From positions 2,728,001 to 2,792,000 of the forward strand of contig CAVWCQ010000008.1 of the NCBI GenBank assembly GCA_963753545.1: 64,000 nucleotides of DNA, given 5' to 3'. Below the pieces are notes generated by a model that saw only the letters and a list, made by a program, of their open reading frames with translations, made no database searches and was not told the DNA's origin. Each line of letters opens with the position of its first letter. Positions within the stretch are counted from its first letter, which is position 1. This document shows, piece after piece, positions 26,555-35,500 of this stretch. A program made the translations under genes and the position numbers. This DNA comes from CAVWCQ01 sp963753545 (GTDB taxonomy: Bacteria > Chloroflexota > Anaerolineae > Aggregatilineales > Aggregatilineaceae).

Positions 26555-29500
26555 ATGTCCACTCGTCCACCAGGCCGCCGCACCGAAAGCCTATTCGATA
26601 ACCGCTACCGCTACGACACCATCTATCCACGCGGGCGGTCCGGTGAAACACTGCGCGCCTATGACACGCTGGACCATGATCGCCCGGTGGTTATCAAACG
26701 CCCCGCGCCACAGGACGCGCCGCCTATGCGCGCCGGGCAGGAAGTCAGCATCCGCACGGAACGGCAGGCCCTGGAGCGGCTGTCCGGGCACCCGGTGCTA
26801 ACGGAGCTGCGGGGAAGCGGTACTTTCCGCGTGGGCGGGAACAGCCACGAGTATATTGTGATGGATCTGGCTCACGGGCAGACCGTTGAGGAGATGGTTC
26901 TCGCCTATGCCGGGCGCGGCGAGACTCTGCCCGACCTGGAAATCCTGGTTATTATGGACAGCCTGCTCGATCTGCTGGCCCACGCCCATGACAAACAGGT
27001 AATTTATAACGATGTCGATGCCAAGCATCTCTTCTGGAACCGCGACACCTACGGTTTGAAGGTGATCGACTGGGGCAATGCTGTTTTTATGGATGAACCG
27101 GGCGCACTGCCTGCTGTATCCCGCGCAACGGATATTTATCAGTGCGGCGAACTGCTCTTTTTCATTTTGACGGGCGGCAACCGCCTGGCCGTCCAGGAAG
27201 ACGCCGATACCTTTTTTGTTAATTTTGGCTCCCACGCCGAGCGCATTCCGGCTAAACTCCAGGGGATTATCACCCGCGCGGTAAACCCCGATCCCAAGCG
27301 GCGCTATGGGACCATGCTCGATCTGCGCCACGCTTTAACAGAAGTTCGGCAGCCGCTGGAAAAAACGCGGGATGAGATTATCGCTCGCTTACGCAAGCGC
27401 GTACGTTCCACCGCCAGCCAGGAAGAACTGGCTGAACTGCAAACGATCCTGAGCAGCGCGCTGGAAATGGATCCGGGCCATCCCGAAGCGAGATCGCTGG
27501 GCAATGATATCCAATTTTATCTGCGTCAGATTCAAATTCAGGCCGATCTGGACGCCGTGCGCATCTACCTGGAAAGCGCGAACTGGTCCCGCGCCCTGGC
27601 ACTGCTGCACGAATTGCTCCCCGGCGTGGATGAAGGCAATGAGCCGCTCATCCGGTTCTTGATCGCGGCAACCAGCCAGCTTGATCAACTGCGTATTTCG
27701 CCGCCCCCTGCCGGATTCCTGGACGCGCTGACCTGCCTGTTTCAAGGAGATCACGCTGGCGCAGGCCAAACACTGCTCACCACACATGACACGCGGCAGA
27801 GTGCGCGGCAGGCTCAGTGGCTGCTTGCCGAACAGCTTGCCGTGTATGTTCCCGATGTTGTCCTGCTGCGCCCCCATCTGGTGCGGCTGCGCTACGACCT
27901 CGAACACCAGCCGAAAGCCGATCCCGCGCTGAACCTGCTGAACGAGATCGAAGCCCATCTGTCCAACTCGCCGCTTCCGGGCCTGACCGGGCTGCAAGTG
28001 GTCTACGAGCAAACCGCCGACCAGTTGGCGCGGCTGGAAGAAAAATTGGGTCCGGTAGACGAACAAGAAACCACCCTAGCGGCAGTAATCCGCGCCCAGC
28101 GGGCCGCACATAATGTCATTGAGCGGTTGGACGAGGTGGGCAACGCGGCATTTGCCGATCCGAGTCGTGCCGCCGATCTGCTGCGCCATGCCGCATCTAT
28201 CGATCCTACGTCGCCCTATTTCGCCGCGCTGACCGATTATTTTGACGAGATTCGACAAGCAATCGCCGCGCTGGCCTCTTTCAAACCGAAAGCGGACGGG
28301 ACCAACCTCGCGACATGGTTTGCTGATGTGCAGGAATTTTTGCAGCCCTACCTGGACGATCTGGCGGATAAACAGTTTCACGCGGCAGCCGCCTCTCTGC
28401 GCCGCGCTGCCGAAGGCTGGACAATGGTGATCAATTATCTGGCCTTGGGCCGCCAGGATCCAACCATCGACGCCCTGCACAACACCGCCGATATCATCCG
28501 GCCTTTTAATGAACCTATCGCGGCGTGGCTGGGAACGATGGCGACCCGTTTGCCGGACGCGGCCTCGCCCGAATCGCTCAGTCCCAATACGGCGCTGGCG
28601 ACTCTGCTGATGGATGGGTGGAAAATCTGGGATCGGGGAGACGGGCCGGGCGCGGCGGAACTGGGCCGTAAAGCACACAAACAGGCTAAGACCGACGGTG
28701 AACGATTGGCTGCGGATCGCCTGCGTCGACTGGGCGACCTGCTTGATGGCTGGCTGGCGGAGAAAGGCCCGAACGATATCGAACGCACCGATCGTGCAGA
28801 AACGGAAGCCCTGAGCATCCTGTTGGCTGATGAGGAACAGGAACGCCGCACCTTTGCCGAGCAAATGCCAAACACCACACTCTATCTGCGGGCGATGAGC
28901 CGGGGTTTGGTCGCTCACATGCACAGCAGCAGCAGTGCAGGCTGGCGGGCACTCTACATGCATTATGTCCTGCGCGGCACACTCGCGCTGCTGACGGGCG
29001 ATATGGAGGAAGCCGATTTCTGGCGGAACGCGGCACTTAAGACGTTTGAGGATGGACGCACTCACCGTGCTTTTCAGGTATTGGATAAGGCTCTGACCGG
29101 GCGGCGATTGGTCCAGTCGGCTGAAACTGCCTTAAACGCGGTGGAGGGTCCGAACGATCTGGAAGCAGTTCGCCGCGCGATTAATGCGCCGCTGGCGGGA
29201 GAATTGCTAGCAGGGGCCGAACAAGCCATTCAGATGATTATCGAAGCGCTGCGTGACTGGTCGGACGGCGATTTTCATGCCGCGCGGCAACTGCTGGATG
29301 GCGCGCTTAACCACATGAAAAACGCGGTCGAGACGGCTCACCTGAACATTGACTCCTTCATAACGTGGCTCACCCTGCTCCGGGATCGTGCCGCCGACCT
29401 TCAGCAGGTGCGGTTGCAAATCGAGCAGACTGCCAATGCCGCTAATGATGTACCCGATCCGAATCTGGCAAACGCACACCGCCGGATCGTCAATGATACA

Positions 29501-30886
29501 TTGGAAATACTGGGGGCTGACTATGCTCATCAGGTGCGGCAGTGGGATGATATGTACCAGGCTGTGCTGGACACCTATACGACGCAGCGGTTTAACAAGC
29601 GAGAAAAACTCGCTGCTTTCAGCCGCCACTTTTCGTCTCTATTTATCAGCAAACACCCAGCTTATCCCCTCTTTCGCCATTGGGAAGAAGTGACGGAAGA
29701 ACTTCCGACTGATGAAGATGAGGACGATGTGATCGCCGTCGAAGAGGCAGCATCCCCATCCATCCCTGATAGAAGTGATGGGATTGCCTACCTGGAAGAC
29801 GACCAGGAGCCAGCGCGAGGCGAAGCTGTTTCCGGCGCGGATGGCGATCTACCCTGGAACCGAATCATTATTGGAGCCGCCATTCTGCTGATTGCCGCGG
29901 TCCTGTTTGGCCTATGGCGTCTCAGCAGCCGGGACAATACAACTCCCGAAGAAGAACCGCGCACGGTATCGGGTGAGGGGCCAACAGCCGTCTTTCCCTC
30001 ATCCACGCCGCGCGTTACGGTGCTGGCGACGCAGAATCCAACTGTGCCCGCCGCAGCGCTCGCGACTGCGCCTGCTACCGCGCCTGCGGTTGTGGTCATT
30101 GAGCCAAGCGACACCCCGCTTCCAGCGACAAGCACACCAGCCGAACAACTCCCCACTCTGACGCCAACGGAATCGGGCCCGCCAACCGAAACGCCAACGT
30201 TGTTCATCACCAGCACCCTGCTGCCAACGTATACGCCCGTGCCCACGATTGCCCCAGTCACGCAAGCAGCGGTTCTGCCAGCAAGCGGCCCATCGGATGT
30301 GCTGGCTGCATTGGCAGCCGCTCCAGCCGATTCGCTCACGTGGGGAGCAGACGTATTTTATCCGAATGGCGACAGCACCTGGACGCTTTCGACAGCCTCC
30401 AGCACAGACAAATCGACCAACCTCCAAATTCAGCCAGACCTGATCGCCGCGCTCTTCGTGCCTGGCGCAGCCAATACCGTATCTCGTATTGATGCCACAC
30501 TGGAATTAATTGACGCTGATCCCGCGTCGTTAGCGGCGGGCGAGGTTGCCTTTGGTCTGGGTGCTCAAAATGCGGGCGGACAGCGCGCCCTGGGACAGGT
30601 CGTATTCCAGGAATCCAACGTAATCAACCTGGGTTTGAACCAGAACGGCACCTTCTTTTCTAAAACAACGACACCGCAGCAAAATCAGCAGATCACGCTG
30701 TCCGTCCGGCGGATGGACCCTACTACGCTCGGCTTTTATGTGGATGACAAGTCGCTGGGCACATCCGCTTATGTGTTTGTGCAGGGCCAACCGCTGACCC
30801 TGGTTCTATACGTGCAGGGCCAGAATGTAACCGTTAAAGTGAGCGCTCTGCAGATGGAATTTAACCGGCGCGCTGAACTGCCCTAA
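26555..30886 (+). CDS. Divergent Ser/Thr protein kinase-like receptor with TM helix, Thr/Pro stalk and beta-sandwich ectodomain
   Basis: The 1443-residue protein starts at an ATG with AGGAG eight bases upstream. Residues 15-270 form a protein kinase fold: RGRSGETLRAYD (glycine loop), VVIK with Lys48, EYIVMDLAHGQTVEEM (hinge), a catalytic loop IYNDVDAKHLFW with Asp153, and VIDWGNA with Asp172 in place of DFG. The usual HRD is YND, the catalytic-loop Lys is Asp, and the Mg-binding Asn is His. Residues 270-1090 are helical, TPR-like. One TM helix lies near 1103-1123, then a Thr/Pro-rich stalk to about 1240 and a beta-rich C-terminal domain probably outside the cell. It leads a three-gene operon. 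It could be an active atypical kinase or a pseudokinase. Confidence 0.83.
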   Translation: MSTRPPGRRTESLFDNRYRYDTIYPRGRSGETLRAYDTLDHDRPVVIKRPAPQDAPPMRAGQEVSIRTERQALERLSGHPVLTELRGSGTFRVGGNSHEYIVMDLAHGQTVEEMVLAYAGRGETLPDLEILVIMDSLLDLLAHAHDKQVIYNDVDAKHLFWNRDTYGLKVIDWGNAVFMDEPGALPAVSRATDIYQCGELLFFILTGGNRLAVQEDADTFFVNFGSHAERIPAKLQGIITRAVNPDPKRRYGTMLDLRHALTEVRQPLEKTRDEIIARLRKRVRSTASQEELAELQTILSSALEMDPGHPEARSLGNDIQFYLRQIQIQADLDAVRIYLESANWSRALALLHELLPGVDEGNEPLIRFLIAATSQLDQLRISPPPAGFLDALTCLFQGDHAGAGQTLLTTHDTRQSARQAQWLLAEQLAVYVPDVVLLRPHLVRLRYDLEHQPKADPALNLLNEIEAHLSNSPLPGLTGLQVVYEQTADQLARLEEKLGPVDEQETTLAAVIRAQRAAHNVIERLDEVGNAAFADPSRAADLLRHAASIDPTSPYFAALTDYFDEIRQAIAALASFKPKADGTNLATWFADVQEFLQPYLDDLADKQFHAAAASLRRAAEGWTMVINYLALGRQDPTIDALHNTADIIRPFNEPIAAWLGTMATRLPDAASPESLSPNTALATLLMDGWKIWDRGDGPGAAELGRKAHKQAKTDGERLAADRLRRLGDLLDGWLAEKGPNDIERTDRAETEALSILLADEEQERRTFAEQMPNTTLYLRAMSRGLVAHMHSSSSAGWRALYMHYVLRGTLALLTGDMEEADFWRNAALKTFEDGRTHRAFQVLDKALTGRRLVQSAETALNAVEGPNDLEAVRRAINAPLAGELLAGAEQAIQMIIEALRDWSDGDFHAARQLLDGALNHMKNAVETAHLNIDSFITWLTLLRDRAADLQQVRLQIEQTANAANDVPDPNLANAHRRIVNDTLEILGADYAHQVRQWDDMYQAVLDTYTTQRFNKREKLAAFSRHFSSLFISKHPAYPLFRHWEEVTEELPTDEDEDDVIAVEEAASPSIPDRSDGIAYLEDDQEPARGEAVSGADGDLPWNRIIIGAAILLIAAVLFGLWRLSSRDNTTPEEEPRTVSGEGPTAVFPSSTPRVTVLATQNPTVPAAALATAPATAPAVVVIEPSDTPLPATSTPAEQLPTLTPTESGPPTETPTLFITSTLLPTYTPVPTIAPVTQAAVLPASGPSDVLAALAAAPADSLTWGADVFYPNGDSTWTLSTASSTDKSTNLQIQPDLIAALFVPGAANTVSRIDATLELIDADPASLAAGEVAFGLGAQNAGGQRALGQVVFQESNVINLGLNQNGTFFSKTTTPQQNQQITLSVRRMDPTTLGFYVDDKSLGTSAYVFVQGQPLTLVLYVQGQNVTVKVSALQMEFNRRAELP

Positions 30887-30917
30887 ACAAGCAGCCGCCG
30901 ACCTGGGAAGGGAAAAT

Positions 30918-32053
30918 ATGCGCACAGCGGAACAGGCTCTCGGTGAAGTTTACCGGATCGAAAATTACATTGACACCTTCGCGCCCGGTCATTATGCCCG
31001 CGTGCTGGAAGCGGAAGAGGTTCAAACGGGCCGTGCCATCGCTCTCAAGGTTATGCGCCCCGAACATCTCTCTGGCGATGCGACGCCGCGCTGGGAGGCG
31101 CGGGCGTTTATCAACGAGGCGGATCTGCTGCTGAGGCTGGCCCCCAGCCGGGCCACAGTGCGCTTTTATGACTGCGGATTTATTTCTGCCCCCGCCGAAC
31201 GCCCTAATGGGGGAGAGATCGTCACGCTGGGGACCAATGTTTCCGCCTTCCGCGAAAATCTTTACCCGTACATTGCTAAAAACTGGCGACCCTATCTGTC
31301 CCTGGAACTGCTGCCCCGCCATGTGAATCTGTTTTACCAGATGAAGCCGAATACACCGAACAACAGGCGGAGACTGCCAACCGAAGAAGGCATCGACCTG
31401 TCACTGCAATTTGCGGACTTCCTACGGCATGCCCACGATCAGCGGATTGTGTATCTTGACCATAAGTTGGAACATGTGTATTGGGACGGGCAGACTCTGC
31501 GCATCATCGACCTGAACAGCTCGCAGGTGGTCGACTCCGGGACGCATGCACTTGAACAGTACCTGATGCAGGATATCCACAATCTGTGTGTTGGCATTCT
31601 GTTCCCGATCTTCACCGGGCTGTCACCACAGAAAGGTATGCTTCTGCCGCAGCCCGCGTCTCAAAATGAGGTTGAACAGCGTTATGCCGACGTGAATCAC
31701 CTGGATTTTACGGTGGAACCGAGTTCAGCCCGGCCTTGCAAGAGGTCTTGCAGCAGGGTGCGCGCCACGATTTGCCCAACATCAGGGCATTTGTGATGGG
31801 CATGGAGCGCGTCGCGGTCCGGCACGGCTGGGACTTGCAGGGAATGCCAACAGTTCCGGCGCTGCGGCAGGCCCGCGAGTCGCTGCATTCAGGGCTGGCG
31901 CAGCTCCGTGAAGGCCAGGAAGCAATCCGCGCCGCGCGTGAAAGTTTGCTGGAAGCGGTTGTCCTGGATGACATTAACGAAGATATGGAAGCCGAGCTGC
32001 GCCGCCTGTTAGCTCAGATTAATGATGCGCTCAATCACCGGGTTATTCCCTAA
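30918..32053 (+). CDS. Divergent protein kinase-like protein, frame broken once
   Basis: The protein (about 378 residues) is a soluble kinase homologue. It has a degenerate glycine loop (FAPGHYARVLEA), AIALKVMRP with Lys44, LSLELLPRHVNL (hinge), catalytic loop VYLDHKLEHVYW with Asp181, and RIIDLNSSQ with Asp198 in the DFG place. As in the neighbouring kinase, the Mg-binding Asn is replaced by His and a Trp follows (xHxxW). At about 31719-31720 one base is missing; the second frame continues LQEVLQQGARHDLPNIRAF and ends in a helical, coiled-coil-like tail. The joined frame is continuous, so an indel error is likely. It begins 31 bases after the first kinase and 24 bases before the TPR gene. 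Confidence 0.78.
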
Positions 32054-32077
32054 CAGCGATTAAGGTAAGGAGAGAGC

Positions 32078-34375
32078 ATGGCTGACCTGAAACAGCAATT
32101 AGACGCCCTGCGCCGCCAAATTGAATCTCTACCATCCAGCGCAAGCGCCAACCAGATCGCCCAATTGGAAAGCGAAGCGCGCGCATTACTGGCTCAAAGC
32201 AAAAACACGCCCCAGGAGGAGGCTGCGCGCAGCCTGTTCGCTGAACTGGCCCGCCACAGCGCTCCTGCGTCTCCCGAGGCGGCTGCCGTGCGCAATCTGC
32301 TGCGCCGCGCCCGGATTCGTATCGAGATCGCCGGGGATGAAGATGACGTTGAGGAAGCCATTGACATTTTGGCTGAAGCGCTTGATGTCGACCCTGATAA
32401 CCCGGAAACGCAGGAACTGCTCCAGCAGGCCGCGGAGAAAAGCCCACATCTGAATTTGAAGGTGCGCGGCCTGTTAGAACGATATGGGCTGGAAATGCAA
32501 GACGCGCCGCCTGAACGGCCTGTTGAGCGCCCGTCTGAACGGCCCGCGAGATCCGAAACCGCACCGCGCCGCAGCAGCCCCCGACCTGCTTCCGAAAATG
32601 GGCATGCCGATAGTGCAGCAGCCATGCCGGATATCGCGCAAGCGTACTACTCCGGCGATTACCAGCGCGCCATTGATTTGGCGAATCAGGTCCTGGCGGA
32701 AGACCCTGATAACACGCAGGCCCAGGACTATCGCCAGAAGGCTGAAGACAATCTACTGCGCGGTGTCGTGCCCGATCATCGTATCCCCTTTGATGCGCGT
32801 GTGTCCTACAATCGGGCGAATTCACTCGTCCGCGCGGGGAATTATGACGAGGCGGAACGGCTCTACCGCGAAGCGCGCGATCTGGCAGCGCGGGCCGGAA
32901 TTACCAGTTGGAAAGATGTGGAACAGGCCCTGCTCGATATTCAGGACCTCGCCCTGGCCCGCGAACTGCTGACCGAAGGGGATCGTCTGCTGGCTGCCGA
33001 TGATTGGGACGCGGCGCTGCAAAAATACGAAGGCGCAACTCGTGTTGTGCCCAACGATCCAATGGCCCAGGAACGGATTGAGCTGGTGCGGCGCGTGCGT
33101 AAGCAGTTTGATCAGGCCACCGTCCAGTTTAATACCGTGACCGGGACGCTGACCGAACGGGCGCGGAATTTACAGCTTTTGCTCAATACGCTGGCCGGGC
33201 TGCGCCAGATGCTGCCCAGCAGTGAGCGCCTGAAACGACTGGTCCGCGAAATTGAAGAACGCAGCGATTCGCTCATCTCGCAGCTTTATAATCAGGCGCA
33301 GGGCGCTCTGACGCGCACCGATTCCGCTACTGTTTTGGAAGAACGACTGCGGCTGACCAGCGAGGCGGTACGCGCACTGGAGACGGCGGCTGATCTCAAC
33401 CCGGGCGATTCTGATATCAACGCGCTTTTGCAGCGCGCGCGGCAGAGCGAGGCGGATATGTCTGAGGCCCGGCATATCATCGAGCGTGCCTCTGCATTGA
33501 TTGCCCAGAACTACGAAAATGAACTGAGTCAGGCGCGAACGATGCTCAGCGGGCTGCGAGATTACGCCCAGGATCCGCGCTACCGCATGGTTGTATCTGA
33601 TCTGTTGACCCGCCACCTGGAGCGCGTCGAAGCAGCACTTGACCAGAATGATCCGCAAACGGCGCAGCGCTGGCTGGACGCCGCCAAAGAGGAGCCGTTT
33701 AACATTCTGGGGCGGCGCACTGAGATTTTCCGCGTCGAGGAACGGGTGCGGAGTTTGCGGCGGCGGCGCTATACCGTGCTGGGGATTTCTGGCATTATCA
33801 TCCTGCTCATTCTGGGGGCGGCGGCTTTTGCAACCAAACCCGTGTGGAATCCGATCCTCAACCCGCCAACCGATACGCCAACCCTGACGCCATCGATCAC
33901 CCCGATGCCGACCTGGACGTCGACACCGAGTTATACGCCAACAGAAACATTGACGCCGACCTGGACGCCTACGCCCAGTTTCACGCCAACCCATACCTGG
34001 ACACCAACGCCCAGCAGCACGCCAACGGATACGCTGACACCGAGCATCACGCCGACGGCCAGCGACACGCCGACGCAGACCAGCACGCCGACCGACACAC
34101 CTACACCAACGCTGACACCCACGCCGACAATTCTGTGCCGGGTGTTTGTCGGGGCAACCGCAGGATATGCCAATATCCGTACTCAACCCAATCCCAACGC
34201 GACACTGGTCTTTCAGGCCGGGCAAGGGCAGCGTATGGATGTGCTAGAGCAGCGTATCGGCACAGCAGATAACCAGTTGTGGTTCCGCGTTCGCATTAGC
34301 ATTGAGGATTTGCAAGTGAACGGCTGGGTTCGGGCGGATCGGGTGGATCAAATTGACGACTGCCCGGCATTTTAG
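32078..34375 (+). CDS. TPR protein with TM helix, Thr/Pro-rich stalk and SH3-like domain
   Basis: The 765-residue protein starts after GGAGAG. Its N-terminal two thirds are helical repeats resembling TPRs (AYYSGDYQRAIDLANQVLAEDPDN, ANSLVRAGNYDEAERLYREARD). A TM helix follows near residues 567-590 (TVLGISGIIILLILGAAAFA), then about 90 residues of Thr/Pro repeats, then a C-terminal SH3-like domain (about 688-765) with ANIRTQPNPNATLVFQAGQG and WFRVRI. SH3b domains of this kind often bind cell-wall material, while TPRs bind proteins inside the cell. It is the third gene of the kinase operon, so it could couple wall contact to kinase partners. That role is inference. Confidence 0.8.
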   Translation: MADLKQQLDALRRQIESLPSSASANQIAQLESEARALLAQSKNTPQEEAARSLFAELARHSAPASPEAAAVRNLLRRARIRIEIAGDEDDVEEAIDILAEALDVDPDNPETQELLQQAAEKSPHLNLKVRGLLERYGLEMQDAPPERPVERPSERPARSETAPRRSSPRPASENGHADSAAAMPDIAQAYYSGDYQRAIDLANQVLAEDPDNTQAQDYRQKAEDNLLRGVVPDHRIPFDARVSYNRANSLVRAGNYDEAERLYREARDLAARAGITSWKDVEQALLDIQDLALARELLTEGDRLLAADDWDAALQKYEGATRVVPNDPMAQERIELVRRVRKQFDQATVQFNTVTGTLTERARNLQLLLNTLAGLRQMLPSSERLKRLVREIEERSDSLISQLYNQAQGALTRTDSATVLEERLRLTSEAVRALETAADLNPGDSDINALLQRARQSEADMSEARHIIERASALIAQNYENELSQARTMLSGLRDYAQDPRYRMVVSDLLTRHLERVEAALDQNDPQTAQRWLDAAKEEPFNILGRRTEIFRVEERVRSLRRRRYTVLGISGIIILLILGAAAFATKPVWNPILNPPTDTPTLTPSITPMPTWTSTPSYTPTETLTPTWTPTPSFTPTHTWTPTPSSTPTDTLTPSITPTASDTPTQTSTPTDTPTPTLTPTPTILCRVFVGATAGYANIRTQPNPNATLVFQAGQGQRMDVLEQRIGTADNQLWFRVRISIEDLQVNGWVRADRVDQIDDCPAF
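33865..34134 (+). repeat. Degenerate Thr/Pro-coding tandem repeat
   Basis: A run of short degenerate units based on ACGCCGACC and ACACCAACG encodes the TPTxTPS stalk of the TPR-SH3 protein. It is coding, and spacers are not unique. The closely similar repeats could cause slippage or length changes. Confidence 0.7.
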
Positions 34376-34396
34376 CGATCTCGAACGAGAACAAAA

Positions 34397-34426
34397 AAAC
34401 GGTCACTCCCGCAGGAGTGACCGTTT
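34397..34426 (-). terminator. Terminator of tRNA-Val, possibly also of the kinase operon
   Basis: A 13-base stem, AAACGGTCACTCC (34397-34409) with GGAGTGACCGTTT (34414-34426), has a four-base loop. On the minus strand the stem runs into a T tract (the A7 run at 34393-34399), so it is a strong terminator for tRNA-Val. On the plus strand it lies 22 bases after the TPR gene stop, but the tail is weak. Confidence 0.85.
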
Positions 34427-34427
34427 A

Positions 34428-34504
34428 TGGTGGGTCGTACACGACTTGAACGTGTGGCCTCGTCGATGTCAACGACGCGCTCTAGCCAACTGAGCTAACG
34501 ACCC
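34428..34504 (-). tRNA. tRNA-Val (anticodon GAC)
   Basis: On the minus strand, acceptor GGGTCGT pairs with ACGACCC. The D-arm is GCTCAGTTGGCTAGAGC. The anticodon stem CGTCG/CGACG encloses loop TTGACAT with anticodon GAC. The T-arm is ACACG-TTCAAGT-CGTGT. Discriminator A and an encoded CCA (34428-34430) follow. The tRNA body is 74 bases. Confidence 0.95.
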
Positions 34505-34636
34505 AATGCATGGTCATTATAGTAAATCCCTTTAGTTTTTGCAAGGGTAGTTTTCAGGCAGTGAGCAAAATGTCGAGCCTGCAACGCCACATGTTATAAT
34601 CAGCACGGCTCAGACGCCCCGGACAGGTGAACGGTT

Positions 34637-35491
34637 ATGCCAGATTCCTTCCTTGAAGCATTCCCCTATATTACGGTGGCCCTGTTCGGATTGGCCCTCC
34701 TGCTGATGGTGTTGTCCATACGCCTGTTCCGGCGCAGCCGGACAGATGTTTTTTGGCGGCGGCGGCGCGAAGCCGGGCAGCGCGGATGGCGGTTGTTCCT
34801 GGCATCCGTTGTGATTCTGATCGGAAGTGGTCTTGCCTGCGCAGCTACTGCCCTCAACGCGTGGTTGCCGGATGACCGCGACAAACGGACGACGCCCACT
34901 ACAGCCGCTGCTGAAATCAGCACACTACCTCCAGACGAGGCAACGGCCTTTCAACTCACCGCTTCCCCTTCCCCGCTGCCTACGGAAACCGCCGAACCGC
35001 AATCAACACCACTTCTTACGCCTGCGGATACGCCAACACCTGTTGTGATCATCGTGACCAGTACGCCGGTGGTTGCTCCTACAACCGCTGGTCAGCCCAC
35101 GTTTACACCAAACGCCCCCCCACTCGTATCCAGCATCACGCCGGAACCCGACGCGCAGATAACGATTACGGCGCTTGATGACCAGATTTCGAGCGATTAC
35201 CAGGCTATCAATCCGCGCAGCACATTCGACACGGGAACAACGCGCATCTATCTGTTTGTGCAGTTCCAAAACATGACGCCCGGTGTGTTGTGGCGGCGCG
35301 GACTGTACTATGATAATTCCCTGCTCGAAGAAAACAGCTACCTGTGGGGATCAGAAACGCAGGGCGTCGGTTACTTCTTCTTTGGCAGCGGCAGCGGCTT
35401 TGTCCCCGGCAGCTACGAAGTTCGCCTCTATATTGGCGACAGTACCGCGCCGATCAGCGTCATGCCCTTCACTATTGCGGAAGCGTCCTAA
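34637..35491 (+). CDS. Two-TM envelope protein with Thr/Pro-rich linker and beta-rich ectodomain
   Basis: The 284-residue protein has two N-terminal hydrophobic segments (about 9-30 and 53-75) separated by a very basic loop (RRSRTDVFWRRRREAGQRGWR). A Thr/Pro-rich linker follows (about 85-170), then a domain ending in SYEVRLYIGDSTAPISVMPFTI that looks like an immunoglobulin-like or similar beta sandwich. AGGTGA lies upstream of the ATG. The next gene, a membrane glycosyltransferase, starts ten bases after the stop. Function unknown; the fold suggests an extracytoplasmic display protein. Confidence 0.68.
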   Translation: MPDSFLEAFPYITVALFGLALLLMVLSIRLFRRSRTDVFWRRRREAGQRGWRLFLASVVILIGSGLACAATALNAWLPDDRDKRTTPTTAAAEISTLPPDEATAFQLTASPSPLPTETAEPQSTPLLTPADTPTPVVIIVTSTPVVAPTTAGQPTFTPNAPPLVSSITPEPDAQITITALDDQISSDYQAINPRSTFDTGTTRIYLFVQFQNMTPGVLWRRGLYYDNSLLEENSYLWGSETQGVGYFFFGSGSGFVPGSYEVRLYIGDSTAPISVMPFTIAEAS

Positions 35492-35500
35492 TCGTTTGGT

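Noticed and set aside
33865..34134. Short tandem repeats that might be a CRISPR array
   Set aside because: Units vary in length, have no unique spacers and lie in an open frame coding for a Thr/Pro stalk.
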